Shown: in pieces, positions 1-5,815 of the stretch
Layout of the letters: each line of letters opens with the position of its first letter
Position numbering within the stretch: position 1 is the stretch's first letter
Assembly: GCA_045601525.1 (NCBI GenBank)
Contig: JAZRZR010000026.1
Coordinates: 1 to 32,705 of the forward strand
DNA from: SIG565 sp045601525
GTDB taxonomy: Bacteria > Bacillota > Clostridia > Oscillospirales > Acutalibacteraceae
Direction: 5' to 3'
DNA: 32,705 nucleotides
Translations under genes and position numbers: made by a program
Notes under the pieces: generated by a model
What the model saw: only the letters and a program-made list of their open reading frames with translations
Told to the model about the DNA's origin: nothing
Database searches by the model: none

Positions 1-116
1 ACTGGGATGTTAATTTTGATCTGATAGAAACCGTAAAACGCAAATTTGATGAAAATGATATTTCAATACCATATCCTCAGATGGATGTGCATTTAGATAG
101 TATAGAAAAGAGATAA
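1..116 (+). CDS. C-terminal end of probable MscS-family mechanosensitive channel (partial)
   Basis: Only the last 37 codons are inside the window, read from base 3 and ending in TAA at 114-116. The peptide runs from WDVNFDLIETVKRKFDENDI through IPYPQMDVHLD and ends SIEKR. A hydrophobic IPYPQ-type turn followed by DVHL close to the C terminus is typical of the cytoplasmic end of small-conductance mechanosensitive channels, membrane proteins that release solutes on hypo-osmotic shock. The membrane part and the start lie upstream of the window, so the assignment rests on this short tail. The next gene starts 4 bases after the stop, so the two are probably co-transcribed. Confidence 0.6.
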   Translation, partial: WDVNFDLIETVKRKFDENDISIPYPQMDVHLDSIEKR

Positions 117-120
117 TGCG

Positions 121-1215
121 ATGTTTGATAAAGTAAAAGGAAAACTGGGGCTTGGGTGTATGCGCCTTCCTATGAAGGATAATGAAATAGATAAAGAAAA
201 ATTCTGCGAAATGGTGGATGAGTTTATTTCCTCCGGCTTTAACTATTTTGATACCGCCCACGGATATATCGACGGAAAGAGCGAAACAGCTATTCGTGAT
301 TGTTTAACCTCGAGATATAAACGAGAAGATTACATTTTGGCTGATAAGCTTTCAGATTGGTATTTTGAAAAGGAAGAAGATATTTTTCCCCTCTTTGAAA
401 GCCAGTTGAAGTTGTGTGGAGTGGAATATTTTGATTTCTATATTTTCCATTGTTTAACACGAAATTCATACCCTAAACACCAAAAATGCAATAGCTTTGA
501 GATAGTAAGGGAATTAAAAAAGCAGGGAAAAATCAAACATATTGCGATGTCATTTCACGATACTGCTGATGTTTTGGATATGATACTCAACGAACAACCC
601 GATATTGAGGCTGTGCAATTGCAGTTTAATTATCTTGATTATGATGACCCCGGTGTTCAAAGCAAGGCGTGTTATGATGTTGCGGTGAAACATGGGAAAA
701 AAGTAATTGTTATGGAGCCGGTAAGGGGAGGCTATCTCGCCAATCTTCCCAAAGAGGCACAAGTGGTCTTTGATGCTTTAGGTGGTGGTAGTTATGCTTC
801 CTACGCCTTGCGATATGCTGCAAGTTTTCCCGAGGTGTTCATGGTGCTTTCGGGTATGGGGAATATGGATATGATTAAAGAAAACATAAACACTTTCACC
901 AACCTTGTCACCTTAAATAAAAAAGAATTTGAGGCCACCGATAAGGCGCGCGAAATTATCCGTAGGGTGAGGCAAATTTCCTGCACGGGTTGTAGTTATT
1001 GCACCGAGGTTTGCCCTAATAAGATACCAATTCCCGAACTTTTCCAAATTTATAATAAGGTTTTGTCTGCAAAAATTTCTTGGAGTGAGGCAAAAAAGTC
1101 TTTTTCACCCCAAAAGCCTTCAGCCGCCGATTGCTCAAAGTGTGGAAAATGCGAAAAAGTTTGCCCGCAAAGTATCGATATTAAACAACAACTTGAAAAT
1201 ATATCTAAATCATAA
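121..1215 (+). CDS. Aldo/keto reductase with C-terminal 2x[4Fe-4S] ferredoxin domain
   Basis: This 364-residue cytoplasmic oxidoreductase has an AKR-type TIM barrel at about residues 5-270. The AKR catalytic tetrad can be read as D44 and Y49 (FDTAHGY), K76 (ADKL) and H110 (FHCL). The C-terminal part carries two ferredoxin-like cysteine sets: C288, C291, C294, C298 and C338, C341, C344, C348. This architecture matches the 'predicted aldo/keto reductase, 4Fe-4S' group common in anaerobes. The physiological substrate and electron donor are unknown; the clusters suggest ferredoxin-linked rather than purely NAD(P)H-linked chemistry (inference). The ATG sits 4 bases after the preceding stop with a weak purine-rich site (AAGAGA) in front, suggesting coupling to the upstream gene. 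Confidence 0.9.
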   Translation: MFDKVKGKLGLGCMRLPMKDNEIDKEKFCEMVDEFISSGFNYFDTAHGYIDGKSETAIRDCLTSRYKREDYILADKLSDWYFEKEEDIFPLFESQLKLCGVEYFDFYIFHCLTRNSYPKHQKCNSFEIVRELKKQGKIKHIAMSFHDTADVLDMILNEQPDIEAVQLQFNYLDYDDPGVQSKACYDVAVKHGKKVIVMEPVRGGYLANLPKEAQVVFDALGGGSYASYALRYAASFPEVFMVLSGMGNMDMIKENINTFTNLVTLNKKEFEATDKAREIIRRVRQISCTGCSYCTEVCPNKIPIPELFQIYNKVLSAKISWSEAKKSFSPQKPSAADCSKCGKCEKVCPQSIDIKQQLENISKS

Positions 1216-1216
1216 T

Positions 1217-1245
1217 TTGCGTGAATTTTGCACGCCGGTTATATT
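1217..1245 (+). promoter_or_regulatory. Predicted sigma-A promoter before the truncated uvrB copy
   Basis: TTGCGT at 1217-1222 and TATATT at 1240-1245 are separated by 17 bases. It lies directly after the aldo/keto reductase stop and 28 bases before the truncated uvrB ATG. I see no clear promoter between 1601 and 1684, so this one may also serve the PHP-EutH-AraC genes downstream (inference). Confidence 0.5.
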
Positions 1246-1273
1246 AAAAAATGTTGCATAAGAGGTGAGAACG

Positions 1274-1600
1274 ATGGATAGGTTTGTTTTACATTCAAAT
1301 TATAGTCCTACAGGTGACCAACCTGAAGCGATTGAAAAATTAAGCGAAGGCATCAAAAATGGCCTTAAAGAGCAGGTTTTATTAGGCGTTACCGGTTCGG
1401 GTAAGACCTTTACAATGGCGAATATTATTGAAAAAGTAAACCGTCCAACACTTGTTCTCGCTCATAATAAAACACTTGCCGCACAACTGTGTAGTGAGTT
1501 CCGTGAATTCTTCCCCGAAAATGCGGTTGAGTATTTTGTATCCTATTACAAAATTCGCATCAAAAACCGTGATAAAATGCCGATTTTGGGGGATTTTTAA
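1274..1600 (+). pseudogene. Truncated uvrB 5' copy (first 92 codons, then unrelated tail)
   Basis: The first 92 codons (1274-1549) align without indels to the intact uvrB at 5816-6091. They include the Walker A motif GVTGSGKT and motif Ia (VLAHNKTLAAQL). Similarity stops abruptly after VSYY, where intact UvrB continues into its DNA-binding beta-hairpin (YYDYYQPEAY). The remaining 17 codons here are unrelated and end in TAA at 1598-1600, giving 108 residues against about 650 for a normal UvrB. The product keeps the ATP-binding loop but lacks the hairpin, helicase domain 2 and UvrC-binding tail, so it cannot be a working UvrB. By hand count identity is about 73% over codons 1-44 and 94% over codons 45-92. 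ATG 1274 is preferred over GTG 1265, which lies inside the RBS GAGGTGAG. Confidence 0.85.
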
Positions 1601-1684
1601 CACGAGATAACACACCATAAACCTATAAAAATCAAATAACTTTGTGACCTAAATTCGTGTAATGAAAAAAATAAGGAGAAAAAC

Positions 1685-2503
1685 ATGAATTATCTACAAA
1701 ATTTACATATTCATACCACTTACGCAGACGGAAAAGATTCCCCTGAAAAAATAGTTTTGAAAGCCATTGAAAAAGGGTTTGATTCTATTGGCTTTTCTGA
1801 GCATACATATATGGAATTTTCTGACTATCCTTATCAAATGACGATAGAAGAAATGCTCAACTACAAATCGGAAATACATAGTCTTAAAGAAAAATACAAA
1901 AATCAGATAGAGATTTTTTGCGGTTTGGAATATGACTTGTTCTCGGAAGTGCCTGTAAAAGATTTTGATTATTTAATAGGTTCAGTTCATTATCTCGATT
2001 TTAATGGAAAGAAATTGGGATTCGATAGAGGCGTTGAAGAAGTAAGAGATTTTGTTAACAACAATTTTGATGGTGATGGTTTAAAGTTTGCTAAAAAATA
2101 TTTTGAAACACTTTTGTTATTACCACAAAAATATAGTTTTGATATATTAGGCCATTTTGACATATTAACCAAAACAAATGAATTAAGAAGTTTTATTGAT
2201 ATAAATTCAAAAGAATATATAAATTATGGATATGAGGCTATTCATAATTTAAAAGGGAAAATCCCCTTGTTTGAGGTTAATACAGGCGCTATTGCACGTG
2301 GATATAGGACAACCCCTTATCCTCAAATTGAGTTTTTAAAAGAATTTAAAAAAGTTGGTTTTGGTGCGATTATAACTTCTGACTGTCACAATAAGGATTT
2401 TATTGATTGCTACTATAACGAAGCTAAAAAATTGCTTTCAAGTATCGGATTTAAAGAATATTATATTTTAACCAATTCGGGTTTTAAACCTGTAAAATTG
2501 TAG
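1685..2503 (+). CDS. PHP-domain phosphatase, histidinol-phosphatase (HisJ) family
   Basis: This 272-residue cytoplasmic PHP-fold metallophosphatase is about the usual HisJ length. Metal-ligand motifs appear in the expected order: LHIHTTYADG near the N terminus, GFSEHT, GLEYD, IGSVHYL, LGHFDIL and SDCHN. HisJ enzymes remove phosphate from L-histidinol phosphate in histidine synthesis, but no other his gene is present, so the substrate here is uncertain. The RBS ATAAGGAGAA is well placed before ATG 1685. It follows the truncated uvrB copy by 84 bases and precedes the EutH-like gene by 10 bases, so it probably forms one operon with EutH and AraC. The segment is bracketed by two uvrB 5' ends, which points to an accessory insertion. 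Confidence 0.85.
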   Translation: MNYLQNLHIHTTYADGKDSPEKIVLKAIEKGFDSIGFSEHTYMEFSDYPYQMTIEEMLNYKSEIHSLKEKYKNQIEIFCGLEYDLFSEVPVKDFDYLIGSVHYLDFNGKKLGFDRGVEEVRDFVNNNFDGDGLKFAKKYFETLLLLPQKYSFDILGHFDILTKTNELRSFIDINSKEYINYGYEAIHNLKGKIPLFEVNTGAIARGYRTTPYPQIEFLKEFKKVGFGAIITSDCHNKDFIDCYYNEAKKLLSSIGFKEYYILTNSGFKPVKL

Positions 2504-2513
2504 AGGACTAAAC

Positions 2514-3605
2514 ATGAATGTTATATCAATTATAATGCTAAGCTTTGCTATACTCGGAGCATTAGATCGTATTTTTGGAAATCGTTTTGGTTTGGGCAAA
2601 GAGTTCGAAAAAGGTTTTTTGCTTTTAGGAACTCTGGCACTGACTATGATCGGCATGATTGTCATATCGCCGCTTTTAGCCAGACTTTTAGAGCCGTGCT
2701 TTTCTTTCGTTTACAACTCTTTTAAAATTGACCCGTCAATTATTACCTCGTCTATTTTTGCAAATGATATGGGCGGTGCCGCACTTGCGAAGGAAATTGC
2801 AAGAGATGACCGAATCGGCATGTTTAACGGACTTGTTGTGGCTTCAATGATGGGTGCCACTATTTCTTTCACCATTCCGTTTGCTTTGGGATGTGTTAAA
2901 AAAGAAAAACATAAGGAGCTTATGCTGGGTCTTTTGTGCGGAATTGTCACCATTCCTTTAGGTTGCTTTGTTGCAGGACTTTTATCGGATATTCCCATAG
3001 GTTTATTGCTTTTAAATTTGCTGCCTCTTTTGCTTTTCGCTTTAATAATTGCAACGGGGTTAATGCTTATTCCACAGGTGTGTATTAAGATTTTTGACAT
3101 ATTGGGCATTATTATAAAAATATTGATTACTATAGGATTATGTCTTGGTATGTTGGAATTCCTTATTGGTTTTAAGCTAATAGACGGTCTTGCAACCTTT
3201 GAAGAAGGGGCAAAAATATGCTTAAACGGCGCAATAGTGATGTCAGGTGCATTTCCTATGTTATATATTCTTTCTAAGCTACTTAAAAAACCTATAAAAA
3301 AATTAGGACTTTTTTGGGGAATAAACGAAAAATCCACCTTGGGTTTTGTGTCATCCTTAGCATCCAATGTTTCAACGTTTGAAATGATGGATGAGATGGA
3401 TTCCAAGGGAGCCGTGCTTAACTCTGCATTTGCGGTATCCGCATCCTTTGTTCTTGCCGATCATTTGGCCTTCACATTAGCTTTTGATGCTACATACCTT
3501 TGGATGATGATGATTGGGAAACTTGTATCAGGATTGTTTGCCTTAATATTTAGCCTCATTGTTTACAATCGAATCGGACACAGGATTGTTGCTAAGGAGA
3601 CTTGA
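2514..3605 (+). CDS. EutH-like ethanolamine permease family membrane protein
   Basis: This 363-residue integral membrane protein has roughly ten hydrophobic segments. The N-terminal third resembles EutH: AILGALDRIFGNRFGLGKEF, EKGFLLLGTLALTMIGM, FANDMGGAALAKEIA and GIVTIPLGC all match the family pattern. EutH members are ethanolamine permeases that help uptake at low pH or low ethanolamine in bacteria with eut operons. No ethanolamine lyase or microcompartment gene is present, so this is an orphan member whose substrate could be another small amine or alcohol. It starts 10 bases after the PHP gene with GAGGA as RBS and ends one base before the AraC regulator ATG, so all three genes look co-transcribed and the AraC protein is the obvious candidate regulator. 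Confidence 0.85.
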   Translation: MNVISIIMLSFAILGALDRIFGNRFGLGKEFEKGFLLLGTLALTMIGMIVISPLLARLLEPCFSFVYNSFKIDPSIITSSIFANDMGGAALAKEIARDDRIGMFNGLVVASMMGATISFTIPFALGCVKKEKHKELMLGLLCGIVTIPLGCFVAGLLSDIPIGLLLLNLLPLLLFALIIATGLMLIPQVCIKIFDILGIIIKILITIGLCLGMLEFLIGFKLIDGLATFEEGAKICLNGAIVMSGAFPMLYILSKLLKKPIKKLGLFWGINEKSTLGFVSSLASNVSTFEMMDEMDSKGAVLNSAFAVSASFVLADHLAFTLAFDATYLWMMMIGKLVSGLFALIFSLIVYNRIGHRIVAKET

Positions 3606-3606
3606 T

Positions 3607-4434
3607 ATGGACACCGTTTTTAATTGTGAATGTTACAGCAAAGAACATGGATTTTCCTACATACACGCTGTCAGTCGCGGCAGTAACACATCTGTATCAC
3701 ATGTGGATAAGGATTTGTTTTCGATTTTTCTGCTTTTGGATGGTAACCTTGATTATATAATTGAAGGAAAAACCGTACACGTTACCCCCAATGATATAAT
3801 TTTGGTGGGCAATAATGAAACCCATTATAGTGTCGCAAAAAACGGTAATATGTGCGACTACATTCTTTTAATGGTCAATTTAGAGTTCTTTATTAAAAAC
3901 AATTGTGCCGAATTTGACGATATGGTATTCAACCGTGCACTCGGCAGCGATAACATCATTGGTGCCGAAAAGGTTTTAAGTAGTGGAATTTTTGATATTT
4001 TCAAAAGACTTGATTCATATGCCAAAGAGCAACCCGTTTGCTTGAGTGTTTTAAACAGTGTTATTGTTGAATTGCTTTATAATTTAAATCGGCAAGTTGA
4101 AAAGTCAAACAAATCAAATTTTAAGTATGAGAAAATTAAGAATATTCTAACATATATCAATAGCAATTTAAGTGAGGACCTGTCGCTTGATGATATTGCG
4201 GCAAAATTTTTCTTAACAAAACAGCACCTTTGTAAAATATTTAAGGAGAATACGGGGTTTTCTGTAAACAAATATATATCATACAAACGTGTTGTGATGG
4301 TGCGAGAACTTTACTTGAAAGGTAAGTCTCTTTCACAGGCGTGTTCCGAGGCAGGATTTAACGATTATTCTGCTTTTTACCGTGCTTATTCTAAAATAAT
4401 GCATGAATCACCTCGCAAGAGTCTTTCAAGATAA
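3607..4434 (+). CDS. AraC-family transcriptional regulator with N-terminal cupin sensor
   Basis: A 275-residue cytoplasmic DNA-binding protein. The N-terminal half (about residues 25-100) looks like an AraC-type cupin with YIIEGKTVHVTPNDIILVG. The C-terminal hundred residues hold the two helix-turn-helix motifs of the AraC/XylS family (LSLDDIAAKFFLTKQHLCKI and LSQACSEAGFNDYSAFYRAY). ATG 3607 is chosen because AAGGAGA at 3594-3600 precedes it at good distance; an upstream in-frame ATG at 3559 lies inside the EutH gene without an RBS. It begins one base after EutH and is followed by a strong hairpin terminator. It plausibly senses the EutH substrate and regulates this operon. EutR of enterobacteria is also AraC-type, but the sensor part does not obviously match it. 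Confidence 0.92.
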   Translation: MDTVFNCECYSKEHGFSYIHAVSRGSNTSVSHVDKDLFSIFLLLDGNLDYIIEGKTVHVTPNDIILVGNNETHYSVAKNGNMCDYILLMVNLEFFIKNNCAEFDDMVFNRALGSDNIIGAEKVLSSGIFDIFKRLDSYAKEQPVCLSVLNSVIVELLYNLNRQVEKSNKSNFKYEKIKNILTYINSNLSEDLSLDDIAAKFFLTKQHLCKIFKENTGFSVNKYISYKRVVMVRELYLKGKSLSQACSEAGFNDYSAFYRAYSKIMHESPRKSLSR

Positions 4435-4436
4435 AA

Positions 4437-4459
4437 AAAGAGCCCTGAATGGGCTCTTT
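4437..4459. terminator. Bidirectional intrinsic terminator between convergent genes
   Basis: A perfect inverted repeat AAAGAGCCC (4437-4445), loop TGAAT, GGGCTCTTT (4451-4459), flanked by A-rich sequence on the left and T on the right. It lies between the AraC stop (4434, + strand) and the opine-type dehydrogenase stop (4473, - strand), so it can stop both. Confidence 0.9.
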
Positions 4460-4472
4460 AAAATATGTATGA

Positions 4473-5579
4473 TTATTTTATGCCTGTGCGGACATATTTA
4501 AGAAGTTGTTCTTTGGTCATACCTTCGATTCCGAGATCTTCTAAGCTACGACCTTCTGCCCGCCAGTCTTTTTCGTGAACAACATTGATAATGTCAATAA
4601 ACCCGTTGGTAAGGGGCATCGGTACACCCAAAAGTTCAGCAATAGCTGCCCAAGGCACAAGACCAAAGGGGATATCTTCAGTAAGATAGCGGCTGTTAAT
4701 ATCGTTAGGACCGCAAATAGGGGTAAGACCGATAGAACCGTGGCCTTCCTTATACAGATCTTGCCATGTCCATTCATAGTCAGCGGGACGGCCTGCAAAA
4801 TCTTCCATAGGCCTGAGATTATAACCTAATACTTCGCCGATTGCTTTACGCTCTTTATCCATAGCGATATTAAGACGGCAAGCAGAAGGTGTCCAACCAT
4901 GTTCATAAAGGAAGAAGTTTATCTGAGGACTTTCAATTCTTGAGATATTGAATAAAACCGGGCCTGCGTGCCAGTCAGGATTAACGATTGCAAGACCGCA
5001 TTCCAAAACATCGGTATAAATCTTTTCAAAGGGGAATAAATCTTCGCGCATTTCATCAATAAGCTCAGAACCTTTGTTTGCAGGTAAGAAAGCAATATTG
5101 ATGGGGTTTCTGCCAAATACGTTTACTGTGTCAGAGCCGGGTCCTGTTAGACGAGCGTCATAGGGAAGATTGTTTGCATCTGCAAATATGGGGCAATCAT
5201 CACCATCAAGTTCTTTTTTGAGAACGAGAGCAGAAAAAGCGCCGGGGAATGTAACAACAATCTGATCTTTATGAAGATGACCTTTAAGTAATTTAGCATA
5301 TCCGCTATGAGCGAATGCAGGAGCTACGATACAAACATAGCGACAGCCTTCAACAGCTTCTGCAATATTGTCTGTAACCATATTAAGTTCAACAGCTCCC
5401 TGAAGTTCGGGGATGTTGCCTTGAAGCTTAATTGTTTTTGTTTCAAACACTTTTTTCATATTGTTTTTGAATTGGGGCATTTCGTATAAGTTTACGATAT
5501 GTCCTTTAAGGGTGAATTCTGCTGCCATGGTATGCGCACCGTTTCCGCCGCCCAACACAGCAATTTTCTTAGGGGTCAT
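4473..5579 (-). CDS. NAD/NADP octopine/nopaline dehydrogenase family protein
   Basis: A 368-residue cytoplasmic NAD(P)-dependent dehydrogenase. The N terminus has a Rossmann dinucleotide-binding loop (IAVLGGGNGAHTMAAEF). The C-terminal domain follows the octopine/nopaline dehydrogenase pattern, with a conserved NPDWHAGPVLFNISRIE segment whose histidine is the likely general base, plus GHGSIGLTPICGPNDINSRY further on. Family members join an amino acid and a 2-oxo acid reductively (opines) or run the reverse reaction; the substrate pair cannot be read from sequence. The RBS AAAGGATG precedes ATG 5579 on the minus strand. It is the only minus-strand gene in the left third of the window and ends against the AraC operon across a shared terminator. 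Clostridial genomes often label this family only generically. Confidence 0.88.
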   Translation of the reverse strand: MTPKKIAVLGGGNGAHTMAAEFTLKGHIVNLYEMPQFKNNMKKVFETKTIKLQGNIPELQGAVELNMVTDNIAEAVEGCRYVCIVAPAFAHSGYAKLLKGHLHKDQIVVTFPGAFSALVLKKELDGDDCPIFADANNLPYDARLTGPGSDTVNVFGRNPINIAFLPANKGSELIDEMREDLFPFEKIYTDVLECGLAIVNPDWHAGPVLFNISRIESPQINFFLYEHGWTPSACRLNIAMDKERKAIGEVLGYNLRPMEDFAGRPADYEWTWQDLYKEGHGSIGLTPICGPNDINSRYLTEDIPFGLVPWAAIAELLGVPMPLTNGFIDIINVVHEKDWRAEGRSLEDLGIEGMTKEQLLKYVRTGIK

Positions 5580-5612
5580 ATCTATACATCCTTTCTCATT
5601 GTAGTTTATATT

Positions 5613-5641
5613 ATTATATTAAAAAAACTGTGTAATTTCCA
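5613..5641 (-). promoter_or_regulatory. Weak candidate promoter for the opine-type dehydrogenase
   Basis: On the minus strand TATAAT (complement of 5613-5618) is preceded, after a 17-base spacer, by TGGAAA (complement of 5636-5641), a poor -35. The start codon is 34 bases downstream. AT-rich sequence makes chance matches common here. Confidence 0.35.
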
Positions 5642-5722
5642 TTCGAAAATTAACAGAAACATTGCAAATATTAATTTTAAAAGGATATGCGTTTTTATCA
5701 ATTTGAAACAGAATTTTGTAAA

Positions 5723-5750
5723 CCGGGTAGGGATGCCCGGCTATTTTTAT
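5723..5750 (+). terminator. Possible hairpin before the uvrB promoter
   Basis: CCGGG (5723-5727) can pair with CCCGG (5736-5740) across an 8-base loop, followed by CTATTTTTAT. It resembles a short terminator in + orientation, yet there is no + strand gene before it in this intergenic region. It could be a relic of the gene that once preceded uvrB, or a leader element. The 5-bp stem is short. Confidence 0.35.
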
Positions 5751-5778
5751 TTACTTATATAAATTTTTGTGGTATAAT
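5750..5778 (+). promoter_or_regulatory. Predicted sigma-A promoter for uvrB-uvrA
   Basis: TTTACT at 5750-5755, a 17-base spacer and a consensus TATAAT at 5773-5778. It lies 35 bases upstream of the first possible start codon. I saw no GAAC-N4-GTTC type LexA box here. Confidence 0.65.
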
Positions 5779-5815
5779 ATATTTGTAAAAATTTGCGTTG
5801 TGAGGTGAGAACTTG

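Noticed and set aside
1550..1600. The truncated uvrB as a new fused small gene (108 residues).
   Set aside because: The 17-codon tail shows no domain and the UvrB part lacks all but the first ATPase motifs; a relic is the simpler reading, though expression cannot be excluded.
2711..3406. A 231-codon open frame on the minus strand.
   Set aside because: It is antisense to the EutH-like gene, has no convincing RBS and its translation is Ser/Ile/Pro-rich shadow sequence of a hydrophobic gene.
1274..5812. Transposon, integron or prophage carrying the four accessory genes.
   Set aside because: No recombinase, transposase, terminal inverted repeat or att-like repeat with flanking tRNA is visible. 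Only the uvrB duplication supports insertion.
5580..5815. LexA/SOS box upstream of uvrB-uvrA.
   Set aside because: I looked for GAAC-N4-GTTC and CGAAC-type palindromes here and at 25386-25660 upstream of ruvC and found none.
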